Below are positions 1 through 4,820 of a stretch of 5,954 nucleotides of DNA, piece after piece. The notes below the pieces were generated by a model. It was not told where the DNA came from. It searched no databases and was given only the letters and a program-made list of their open reading frames with translations. The stretch comes from JAIBBG01 sp043748015 (GTDB lineage: Bacteria > Bacteroidota > Bacteroidia > Flavobacteriales_D > Sanyastnellaceae). The DNA lies in contig JAYTOA010000095.1 in the NCBI GenBank assembly GCA_043748015.1, forward strand, positions 1 through 5,954. The letters are read 5' to 3'. The translations under genes were made by a program, and so were the position numbers. Within the stretch, counting starts at the first letter, position 1. Each line of letters begins with the position of its first letter.

Positions 1-57
1 CCCCTCCAGGCAAAAAGAGAAATTATTTAATACAGCCAATTTGAGCGCTGTCAATCA

Positions 58-80
58 GTGTCTCGTCCGACACATATTTG
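58..80 (+). promoter_or_regulatory. Weak promoter-like segment upstream of the 509-aa gene
   Basis: CATATTTG at 73-80 matches the Bacteroidota -7 consensus TAnnTTTG at all positions except the first. A small inverted repeat GTGTC/GACAC (58-62 and 69-73) abuts it. The only upstream TTTG (40-43) is about 29 bases away, longer than the usual 19-21 spacing, so this is a tentative call. Confidence 0.25.
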
Positions 81-119
81 GGTTTCAACGATTATTAAAC
101 CCTAAAAGCAGTAGTCATT

Positions 120-1649
120 ATGGCCGATCAATTCTCGCGATTGTTTATCACCCTACAGCCTAACGAGCAAAAAAAGTGTGCTAACTTTTTTGCAGAACAG
201 GATGGTGAAAAGGAAAAAGCACTCTTCTCTGAATTGAGAAAATTAAAGAGCAAATCATCTGAAGAACTCGCCATCAAATTGTATGGAGATAAACTCAAAG
301 CTCCCAACATTCGTCAACTGCGCATGCAGGTGACAGAAAAACTCATCCACTTCATACGTGAAAATTTGTTGGTCAGTCATGAAGGATTATCCAATATGCG
401 CCGGCTGCTCGATTTTGCAGACTTCCTGATCGGCAGGCATGCACCGCAACTTGCACTCGAATATCTTCTCGAAGCAGAAACAGAGGCCACGACGGCGAGA
501 GCTTATGAAATGCTCGAAAGCATCTACCACTACAAACTCAACCATTCACAAGAACTTGGCATCGATGCCAAAGAAGCATTTGAACAATGGCAATTGAATC
601 ACAAGCGCTACGTCTCGTACATGCATTTGCTCTCAGCGCGTGGCATCCTCATTCAGTTGCTCGATGAACATCGGCGATTGGGGATACTACCCAAGCAAGC
701 TGAATTGATGCACGAATTTTACGAACGCTTTTCGCCGGACGATGAAGAACGTCGCAATCCTGATTTCATGTTGCGCGTCTCACAAATATTTCGACGCGTG
801 ATGCTCTGCACCAAAGACTACTGGCGCATAGAATCTGCGGCACGTGATATTTATGAATTCCTGTTGAAACACGAATGTTTCACTCCACAGGATGATGCTG
901 CGAGGCGTTCATTCCTTCTCATACTCGCACAGGCTCACTACCGCAACCGCAAGTTCGAACAGGCAGAAAGTTATCTCAAAGAAGTACAACAACTTTTACC
1001 CACGCCTATTCCGCGCAACGATCCCGACTATGCGAAACTGCAGGCACAGCGCGCCGCTATATATACGTATACAAACAGATGCGAGCGAGCCGGCGAACTC
1101 TTGCGCATGCACCTGTATGGTCCGGAGCCGTTGGAGAATGAATCCGAGCGCGCCAACATGCAACTCAACCTTGCAGTCAATTATTTCTGTCTGAAAGAAT
1201 ACTCCAGAGCGCTGGAGCAAATGATGAAATTGAATAAAACCGATCAGGAATACATGTCACTATTGGGACTCGAATGGATCTATAAAAAACGCATGATCCA
1301 CATGATCGTTTGCCGCGAACTACAACAGTTTGAAGAAGCAGAAGAACTGCTTGTGAATATGCTACACGACTTCAATGAATTCCTCGGACAAGAACTTTAC
1401 ACACGTGCTCGCGTGTTCATGGAATTTCTGTTGCGTTGGTTTCGTGATCCCGATCTAATCACCAACGTCGATTTCCACCGCGAGGTGCGCGATGCCCGCT
1501 TTGGTTGGGGCGACAGAGAAGATATCCAGGCCATCTTTTTCTTTTGTTGGTTTCGCGCGCCCATGCTTGGTCAACAGTTTTACCCCACCTTTCAGGCACG
1601 ACTGAAAGAAGAGGGATGCGATTGGGATTTTCCTTTCAGTTTGAAATGA
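120..1649 (+). CDS. Large all-helical, TPR-like protein of unknown function (509 aa)
   Basis: The protein reads as almost entirely alpha-helical and soluble, with no signal peptide or membrane segment. Residues 1-85 form a distinctive N-terminal region (LQPNEQKKCANFF, then a charged helix, then a SSEELAIKLYGDK segment and IRQLRMQVTEKL). This resembles the start of a family of roughly 450-550 residue hypothetical proteins common in Bacteroidota, which typically open with an LSxxExKxFxxFL-type helix. Residues from about 100 to 460 carry successive helix pairs with TPR-like spacing, for example around AQAHYRNRKFEQAESYLKEV and LAVNYFCLKEYSRALEQMMK, suggesting a protein-protein interaction scaffold. 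The ATG at 120 is the first in frame; the leader is A/T-rich with no Shine-Dalgarno. It stands alone on its strand and is followed 28 bases after its stop by a hairpin. Function is unknown; TPR assignment is by eye. Confidence that it is a real gene is very high. Confidence 0.95.
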   Translation: MADQFSRLFITLQPNEQKKCANFFAEQDGEKEKALFSELRKLKSKSSEELAIKLYGDKLKAPNIRQLRMQVTEKLIHFIRENLLVSHEGLSNMRRLLDFADFLIGRHAPQLALEYLLEAETEATTARAYEMLESIYHYKLNHSQELGIDAKEAFEQWQLNHKRYVSYMHLLSARGILIQLLDEHRRLGILPKQAELMHEFYERFSPDDEERRNPDFMLRVSQIFRRVMLCTKDYWRIESAARDIYEFLLKHECFTPQDDAARRSFLLILAQAHYRNRKFEQAESYLKEVQQLLPTPIPRNDPDYAKLQAQRAAIYTYTNRCERAGELLRMHLYGPEPLENESERANMQLNLAVNYFCLKEYSRALEQMMKLNKTDQEYMSLLGLEWIYKKRMIHMIVCRELQQFEEAEELLVNMLHDFNEFLGQELYTRARVFMEFLLRWFRDPDLITNVDFHREVRDARFGWGDREDIQAIFFFCWFRAPMLGQQFYPTFQARLKEEGCDWDFPFSLK

Positions 1650-1677
1650 TGTTGCATCTGTATGAAAAAATTCGACC

Positions 1678-1716
1678 GGGGATGACAGCGAGGCGCGAAG
1701 CGCCGAGCTGTCCCCC
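1678..1716 (+). repeat. Hairpin A, with tandem GA/GA internal loop; possible terminator or REP-like element
   Basis: The arms GACAGC (1684-1689) and GCTGTC (1707-1712) pair. Inside them GA faces GA (1690-1691 and 1705-1706), a layout that forms tandem sheared G-A pairs in RNA. The inner arms GGCGC and GCGCC close on a GAA loop. Outside, GGGG (1678-1681) can pair with CCCC (1713-1716), leaving AT bulged. It begins 28 bases after the stop of the 509-aa gene, so it could act at the 3' end of that transcript, but no T-run follows. The apex GCGCGAAGCGC is shared, inverted, with the hairpin at 2035-2073. Confidence 0.75.
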
Positions 1717-1731
1717 TTACACGCGTATGGT

Positions 1732-1761
1732 GTCATTCCGAAACGAAGTGAGGAATCTCCC
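1732..1761 (+). repeat. 30-bp repeat, left copy (inverted partner at 1986-2015)
   Basis: This segment starts GTCATTCCGAAACG and ends GAGGAATCTCCC. Its exact reverse complement, 30 of 30 bases, is found at 1986-2015. Repeats of this GTCATTCCGAA...GAGGAATCT type are familiar as dispersed intergenic sequences in bacterial genomes, but I cannot check copy number here. Internally it has a weak dyad: ATTCC near the left and GGAAT toward the right. Confidence 0.9.
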
Positions 1762-1857
1762 GTGCTCCGACAGAAATCACGCATTCATCATTCCGAAAAA
1801 TAATCTTCCAAAATCACTCCCAAGAGCAAATCCGCATGTTGGTATTAGTATGAGAAT

Positions 1858-1923
1858 GAGTCCAAAACAATTCACCGTGTAGTTAAGGAATTATGCAAAG
1901 CAAGGGAGATTCTTCACTTCGTT
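1858..1923 (+). repeat. 66-bp direct repeat, copy 1
   Basis: The segment begins GAGTCCAAAACAATTCACCG and recurs 82 bp later at 1940-2005 with two substitutions, T to A in the GTTAAGG/GATAAGG stretch and T to C in GATTCTTC/GATTCCTC. Its right part (1904-1930) is a degenerate minus-strand copy of the 30-bp repeat, so the duplication includes that repeat. Confidence 0.9.
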
Positions 1924-1939
1924 CTATTCCTAGAAAAAA

Positions 1940-2005
1940 GAGTCCAAAACAATTCACCGTGTAGATAAGGAATTATGCAAAGCAAGGGAGATTCCTCACT
2001 TCGTT
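1940..2005 (+). repeat. 66-bp direct repeat, copy 2
   Basis: This is the second copy of the segment at 1858-1923, separated from it by the 16-base spacer 1924-1939. Unlike copy 1, it runs into an intact 30-bp repeat (1986-2015), so it is probably closer to the ancestral unit. Confidence 0.9.
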
Positions 2006-2015
2006 TCGGAATGAC
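1986..2015 (-). repeat. 30-bp repeat, right copy in inverted orientation
   Basis: This is the perfect reverse complement of 1732-1761. On the minus strand it follows the hairpin at 2035-2073, as the left copy follows the hairpin at 1678-1716 on the plus strand. Each composite unit is therefore hairpin, then a spacer, then the 30-mer. No clear target-site duplication flanks the 1732-2015 interval. Confidence 0.9.
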
Positions 2016-2034
2016 AGGTCACGCTCATATATAG

Positions 2035-2073
2035 GAGGGAGCAATGAAGCGCTTCGCGCATCATTGCTCCCTC
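2035..2073 (-). repeat. Hairpin B; possible terminator of the small minus-strand ORF
   Basis: Thirteen-base arms GAGGGAGCAATGA (2035-2047) and TCATTGCTCCCTC (2061-2073) pair perfectly. They are followed by one A-A mismatch and a four-pair GCGC/GCGC inner stem with a TTC loop. On the minus strand the apex reads GCGCGAAGCGC, identical to that of hairpin A, although the outer stem sequences differ completely. The stop codon of the 37-residue minus-strand ORF (2061-2063) is in its 5' arm. No T-run follows on the minus strand, so intrinsic termination is plausible but unproven. Confidence 0.8.
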
Positions 2074-2174
2074 ACTTTGTAAAACTCAATTTGAATGTGA
2101 TTACAACGTTCAAATCCATCAACATGCATGAAATACTCCCGCACCCCACTCGCCCAAATCCTCAGCAAATCCAT
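2061..2174 (-). CDS. Possible 37-residue small protein, divergent from the HTH gene
   Basis: An ATG at 2174 on the minus strand opens a 37-codon frame ending in TGA at 2061-2063. The peptide begins MDLLRIWASGVREYFMHVDG and ends FYKVREQ. It has an ordinary protein-like composition, with no membrane segment or signal peptide and a single cysteine. TACTTTTG (2201-2194 on the minus strand) matches the TAnnTTTG -7 consensus and lies 19 bases upstream of the ATG, but no -33 partner is evident. The frame is divergent from the helix-turn-helix gene across a shared operator-like region, the place where a small antirepressor, antitoxin or Cro-like partner is often found. The stop sits inside hairpin B. 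It may equally be chance or the tail of a decayed gene; I recognise no family. Confidence 0.35.
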   Translation of the reverse strand: MDLLRIWASGVREYFMHVDGFERCNHIQIEFYKVREQ

Positions 2175-2181
2175 GATAACA

Positions 2182-2238
2182 CTATACGCTATACAAAAGT
2201 AGCTATACAAAAATTTGTATAGCTGTTTTTGTATAGCG
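2182..2238. promoter_or_regulatory. Multi-half-site operator: two nested inverted repeats of CTATAC
   Basis: Inner arms GCTATACAAA (2202-2211) and TTTGTATAGC (2214-2223) surround AA. Outer arms CGCTATACAAAA (2187-2198) and TTTTGTATAGCG (2227-2238) are also exact complements. Both pairs share the centre 2212.5, and neighbouring half-sites on each arm are 14 bases apart. A fifth CTATAC lies at 2182-2187. The rightmost half-site covers the -33 element of the promoter for the downstream helix-turn-helix gene, and the CAAAAGTA next to the left half-sites is a minus-strand -7 match. This layout is what an autorepressed divergent promoter would show, with the 2284-2790 product as the likeliest binder. 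The sequence could also extrude a cruciform. Confidence 0.8.
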
Positions 2239-2258
2239 ATTTTACTTGATTAAATTTG
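2228..2258 (+). promoter_or_regulatory. Bacteroidota-type promoter of the HTH gene
   Basis: TTTG at 2228-2231 and TAAATTTG at 2251-2258 are separated by 19 bases, fitting the -33 TTTG / -7 TAnnTTTG promoter of Bacteroidota. Transcription would start near 2262, giving a leader of about 22 bases before the ATG at 2284. A small inverted repeat CGTCT-GTT-AGACG (2260-2272) sits at the predicted start of the transcript. Confidence 0.7.
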
Positions 2259-2283
2259 GCGTCTGTTAGACGACGAAAAAAGT

Positions 2284-2790
2284 ATGGCCATCAGCATAAA
2301 AAAAATCCGAGCGCTGTTGAATATTAGTCTGGATGACCTCGCTCTCATTCTGGGTCTAACACGCGGACGTGTGCATCACTTTGAATCAGGCTTGTCATTT
2401 GAAAGCGGTCCGGCGCGTGACAAGCTCAACCTCCTTTCCAGGCTTGTTCGTGAGGCACAAAAATCGGAAGAGAAAAATACATGGATCAATCATGAGGATC
2501 TCAGCAACGAAGCAACGGCTTGGCTCAAAACAGAGCGCCATCGTGCGGCTACCACAGCAGACGAGCTTACGTACCAGTTGCAGGAAATGAAGTCAGCATA
2601 CAGCTCCTATATAAAGGCGCTTGATATATTGGCAGGAATACAGCAAGATCCTGAGTGCCCTGCATCCATGAAGAAATGGGTGAATGCCATAGCGCCGGGC
2701 ATCATAACCAGAGCGCTAAAGAGCAGTCCCATGGTACAGGCAAAACTTCAGCTTCGCCGCGACGAAGCAAAAGGCAGAACAGGAAAGTAA
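2284..2790 (+). CDS. XRE/Cro-like helix-turn-helix regulator (168 aa)
   Basis: Residues 8-37 read as a helix-turn-helix of the Cro/C1 (XRE) type: first helix IRALLN, second helix SLDDLALIL, a turn at G24, then recognition helix TRGRVHHFESG. The remaining 130 residues are helical and charged, with a probable amphipathic or coiled-coil stretch around residues 90-125 and a basic tail ending KGRTGK. They may serve oligomerisation or a partner contact, and I do not recognise a family for them. The length is well above a minimal phage Cro (about 65-80 aa) and lacks an obvious LexA-like peptidase domain. The ATG follows the promoter at 2228-2258 with an A-rich leader. The operator overlapping that promoter suggests autoregulation. 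DNA binding is inferred from the motif; the target is inferred from position. Confidence 0.9.
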   Translation: MAISIKKIRALLNISLDDLALILGLTRGRVHHFESGLSFESGPARDKLNLLSRLVREAQKSEEKNTWINHEDLSNEATAWLKTERHRAATTADELTYQLQEMKSAYSSYIKALDILAGIQQDPECPASMKKWVNAIAPGIITRALKSSPMVQAKLQLRRDEAKGRTGK

Positions 2791-3093
2791 ATAGCTGTTG
2801 GTTGAGTAAAAAGGCGTGCAAAAAAATGCATGTAAAAAGAAGTTCTCAGAAAATCACCAAATAAAAAACAGGTCATTTTCACCTCACACGTTCCGGTAAA
2901 GTAAAATGTTCCAGAATTCCCATTCCCACAAGACTTACGAAACATAACCCGTTCATTCGGCTACCCATTTCGGTCGTGTTTTCACCTCACGCACGGAGCG
3001 TTGCGGGTCGACGCGTCGCACCTAACCATCGCTTCTTTGCATCGTCAAAAGACAACAGAACGAAAACAATATTCACACAAACTATTTGCCCTT
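2791..3093. other. Intergenic gap with little visible content
   Basis: About 300 bases between the HTH gene and the coiled-coil gene contain no convincing gene. A frame at 2655-2864 is an out-of-frame overlap of the HTH gene, and the open frame that starts with TTG at 3001 is better begun at 3094. A 12-base direct repeat TTTTCACCTCAC occurs at 2876-2887 and 2979-2990, and a 10-base palindrome CGACGCGTCG at 3009-3018. No clear terminator or promoter is visible. Confidence 0.6.
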
Positions 3094-3507
3094 ATGATTG
3101 ATACATTCCAAAATTTGACGACGATCGCGGCATGCGATGCGTATGTCAACGAATGTGGTCGCGAAAAGACCGCACAAGAGAATCGCAAGAACAATTTGTC
3201 GGCGCGTTTGCAGAACGACAACGTATCAAGCGACATTGAAGAGCGAATTGAGTTTCTTGCTCAGCGCATTCAATCGCAACAAGATTTGATTGCGAGCAAT
3301 CCACCAGAAGAAGATTTGCGTGATTTGCAAATCTCACTAGGAGATCTGATCAAAGATCGGGCGATCCTGGAGCGAAAGTTCGATCAGGTTGGTCAGTTCT
3401 GGAAGAACGAAACGATCAGAGAAATCAATCGCTGCGACTATGATATCGTGGCGCTCGATGCTCAGATCACAGCACTGAATACCTACAGAGCAACACTTGC
3501 TGCATAA
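3094..3507 (+). CDS. Small coiled-coil protein of unknown function (137 aa)
   Basis: The chosen start is the ATG at 3094 (MIDTFQNLTTIAAC). The frame is open back to a TTG at 3001, but the 31 extra residues are basic and low in structure, and ATG is far commoner. The product is soluble and strongly helical. Residues about 35-100 have heptad-like spacing of hydrophobic residues among E, K, R and Q (IEERIEFLAQRIQSQQDLI and LGDLIKDRAILERKFDQV), indicating a coiled coil with a break at SNPPEED. A second short helix (IVALDAQITALNTYRATLAA) ends the protein. There are no catalytic motifs and no transmembrane segment. It lies 91 bases upstream of the DUF3820-like gene on the same strand and may be co-transcribed with it, though a strong hairpin intervenes. 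I do not recognise the family; short coiled-coil proteins of this kind are frequent in phage and plasmid regions. Confidence 0.8.
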   Translation: MIDTFQNLTTIAACDAYVNECGREKTAQENRKNNLSARLQNDNVSSDIEERIEFLAQRIQSQQDLIASNPPEEDLRDLQISLGDLIKDRAILERKFDQVGQFWKNETIREINRCDYDIVALDAQITALNTYRATLAA

Positions 3508-3523
3508 GGTATTGCAACAGTAA

Positions 3524-3576
3524 AAATGTGTCGGTTTTGGGGGGATCGCAAGCGATTCCCCCATCCGCACACATTT
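3524..3576. terminator. Long bipartite hairpin between two + strand genes
   Basis: The outer arms AAATGTGT (3524-3531) and ACACATTT (3569-3576) are perfect complements. CGG and CCG extend them with one bulged C. A separate inner stem, TGGGGGGATCGC (3538-3549) with GCGATTCCCCCA (3552-3563), pairs over 12 positions with one G-T wobble and a tight loop. It starts 17 bases after the stop of the coiled-coil gene. No T-run follows on the plus strand, and a T-rich end is present on the minus strand. It may be a terminator, an mRNA-stabilising structure or an attenuator ahead of the next gene. Confidence 0.65.
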
Positions 3577-3598
3577 CAACAACTAAAAAAATTAAACC

Positions 3599-4012
3599 AT
3601 GTATTTAACCACCCTCCTTCCCTATGGTCGTTATGCCGGCTGTCGTCTCACCGACATACCGACGAGCTATTTGCGCAGCGTGTTACAACATGAAAAAGCA
3701 GAGAGTCCGTTGTACACTCTTATATATACGTTGCTCGAAAAGAAAGCCGCAAGCCGTGTAGCGCGCAACGATCATCACCTCTTAACCCCGGAACAAAACT
3801 TCCCATTCGCCCACCAGCTGCATCGTCACAAACTATGTCTTGCCACCGACAAGCAGCAATTCACCAGTGAAAAATCCGCCCGTAAGCGCATCCGCGAAAT
3901 ACAGATCAGTCCAGGCGCCAACCACCGCCGGATACCCAAGAATGCATATCAATGCGAGCATTGTGATATGTGGCATTTAACCTCGCAGGACTTTCATAAT
4001 AAGGTGGGGTGA
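3599..4012 (+). CDS. DUF3820-like domain fused to a CxxC-H zinc-knuckle-like tail (137 aa)
   Basis: The N-terminus has LPYGRYAGCRLTDIPTSYLR (residues 7-26), matching the PFGKYKGxxLxDIPxxYLxW pattern of DUF3820 proteins, a small domain with no settled biochemical role. A basic linker from about residue 85 to 114 (including SARKRIREIQ) leads to a C-terminal motif with C119, C122, H126 and H133: YQCEHCDMWHLTS. This resembles the short CxxC...WHLTS zinc-binding motif seen in many small phage and mobile-element proteins. I expect a nucleic-acid-associated role, but no catalytic residues are visible. The ATG at 3599 follows an A-rich leader without Shine-Dalgarno. The 91-base spacer from the coiled-coil gene contains a strong hairpin, so co-transcription is uncertain. 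Domain recognition is by eye; the fused layout is what the sequence shows. Confidence 0.85.
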   Translation: MYLTTLLPYGRYAGCRLTDIPTSYLRSVLQHEKAESPLYTLIYTLLEKKAASRVARNDHHLLTPEQNFPFAHQLHRHKLCLATDKQQFTSEKSARKRIREIQISPGANHRRIPKNAYQCEHCDMWHLTSQDFHNKVG

Positions 4013-4118
4013 AGGAAAATTGAATGAGTATCCCCGTCATTTCTTGGGGCGATAGTAAAAACTCTCCTTGTCAAAAGCATACCCGAGATGCATCATTGCG
4101 CGAAGTAAGGGGCATCAT

Positions 4119-4137
4119 GTCGTAAAGTACTTACGAC
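4119..4137 (-). repeat. Short inverted repeat at the 3' end of the membrane-protein gene
   Basis: GTCGTAA (4119-4125) and TTACGAC (4131-4137) are perfect seven-base arms around a five-base loop. The repeat includes the TAA stop of the minus-strand gene. No T-run follows on the minus strand, so a terminator role is only possible. Confidence 0.45.
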
Positions 4138-4763
4138 TCAATCTCTTTTGTCGTAATCCTTTTCCAGATTATACGAGTTATAATGTACTCGACACGGCCA
4201 TTGTCGCCTGAATGGCTTCCTGTGTGCGATTTGTGACCACGCATTGCATCATCGTATAGACTGATGTCATACTTACCCCAATATCCTTCATCATAATCAT
4301 TTGCGCTATCTTGGACATATGCTGCTTCAAATATGGTCTTGCAGTCTTCGGTACCATAGAGTCTCATCGTTGCTTTAAGATTGGTAGGATCATCGACCCT
4401 ATCATTAAAGTTTATGATAAGGTCTAAGCCATCCTGAGTTACTGTGAGACTCTTCCACTGCAATGTCGGCTGTTTTTTAGTAACCACCTTCCACTCTTGG
4501 AATTCACCTACAAACTTGCTGTAGAATCTATGAGCTCTTTGATAGCGCTTAGCAGCATACATATCAGAGAAGAGTGCGCTTGCAATCCATCCAGTTAAGA
4601 GCCCTACAGGAATGCCTACAATTATGTTCGTAACAAGAGGGAACCAAAAAATATTTGTTTTGGCTGGAACTTTTTGAAGCGCCATTGCTGCTATCCAAAG
4701 TGCTGCAATTATGATTAGCAGAACTTTATTGCGGATTAAGAAAGTTTTGATATTGGTATTCAT
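4131..4763 (-). CDS. Two-TM membrane protein with a soluble beta-rich C-terminal domain (210 aa)
   Basis: With the ATG at 4763 the protein has two hydrophobic helices, residues about 14-30 (VLLIIIAALWIAAMALQ) and about 41-65 (FPLVTNIIVGIPVGLLTGWIASALF). They are joined by a short polar loop of about ten residues. The remaining roughly 145 residues are soluble and rich in alternating polar/hydrophobic segments typical of beta strands (LTVTQDGLDLIINFND, LKATMRLYGT, RVEYIITRIIWKR), with a histidine/glycine stretch near MRGHKSHTGSHSG. A TTG start at 4802 would add 13 residues, but the TATGTTTG -7 match (4798-4791 on the minus strand) would then lie inside the gene, so the ATG is preferred. It diverges from the PIN-like gene. 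The 2TM plus beta-rich plan recalls the Cap15/S-2TM-beta effectors of CBASS, but no CD-NTase is present; that is analogy only. Function unknown. Confidence 0.85.
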   Translation of the reverse strand: MNTNIKTFLIRNKVLLIIIAALWIAAMALQKVPAKTNIFWFPLVTNIIVGIPVGLLTGWIASALFSDMYAAKRYQRAHRFYSKFVGEFQEWKVVTKKQPTLQWKSLTVTQDGLDLIINFNDRVDDPTNLKATMRLYGTEDCKTIFEAAYVQDSANDYDEGYWGKYDISLYDDAMRGHKSHTGSHSGDNGRVEYIITRIIWKRITTKEIES

Positions 4764-4790
4764 TTGATGACTTATTGATGCTGCAAAATT

Positions 4791-4812
4791 CAAACATAAC
4801 AAAGTACCTTTG
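4791..4812. promoter_or_regulatory. Back-to-back -7 elements for the divergent pair
   Basis: On the minus strand TATGTTTG (4798-4791) matches TAnnTTTG and lies 27 bases before the membrane-protein ATG. On the plus strand TACCTTTG (4805-4812) also matches and lies only 8 bases before the PIN-like ATG, implying a near-leaderless transcript. Neither has a clear -33 TTTG at the standard spacing. The two elements are 6 bases apart, so polymerase binding at one would exclude the other. Confidence 0.5.
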
Positions 4813-4820
4813 CGAAAGAG

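Larger units (their letters stand above)
1650..2060. repeat. Repeat-dense intergenic block without a convincing gene
   Basis: About 410 bases downstream of the first gene carry no believable coding sequence. The two open frames that cross it (1455-1784 minus and 1505-1882 plus) overlap the first gene heavily and run through repeats. The block holds a hairpin with tandem G-A mismatches (1678-1716), a perfect 30-bp inverted repeat pair (1732-1761 and 1986-2015), partial copies of the same 30-mer (1788-1798 plus, 1904-1930 minus, degenerate), and an 82-bp-period direct duplication (1858-1923 and 1940-2005). A second hairpin (2035-2073) closes it on the right. The organisation resembles a cluster of REP/REPIN-like or MITE-like elements lying between convergent genes. 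Confidence 0.8.

Noticed and set aside
892..1220. Open frames at 892-1194 (+) and 996-1220 (-)
   Set aside because: Both lie wholly inside the well-supported 509-aa gene in other frames and have unprotein-like composition.
1455..1882. Open frames at 1455-1784 (-) and 1505-1882 (+)
   Set aside because: They overlap the end of the 509-aa gene and run through the hairpin and 30-bp repeats; the translations look random and no start signal is seen.
1732..2015. A CRISPR array or classical insertion sequence in the repeat block
   Set aside because: Repeats are not regularly spaced with unique spacers, and there is no transposase frame or clear target-site duplication.
2090..2114. Imperfect palindrome TTTGAA...TTCAAA as a second operator
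   Set aside because: Only the outer arms and a few inner positions match, and it lies inside the possible small ORF away from any promoter element; it could be chance in A/T-rich DNA.
2655..2945. Open frames at 2655-2864 (+) and 2748-2945 (-)
   Set aside because: They overlap the HTH gene out of frame; composition is low-complexity and lysine-, serine- or phenylalanine-rich without any motif.
3001..3093. TTG start at 3001 for the coiled-coil gene
   Set aside because: It adds 31 residues without recognisable structure; the ATG at 3094 begins a more natural N-terminus.
3045..3582. Minus-strand frames at 3045-3236, 3146-3337 and 3337-3582
   Set aside because: They are antisense to the coiled-coil gene; the last one also runs across the long hairpin. 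They are cysteine/serine-rich shadows.
4764..4802. TTG start at 4802 for the membrane-protein gene
   Set aside because: The extension would contain the best minus-strand -7 match and leave no room for a promoter; ATG at 4763 directly precedes a basic N-terminus and the first membrane helix.
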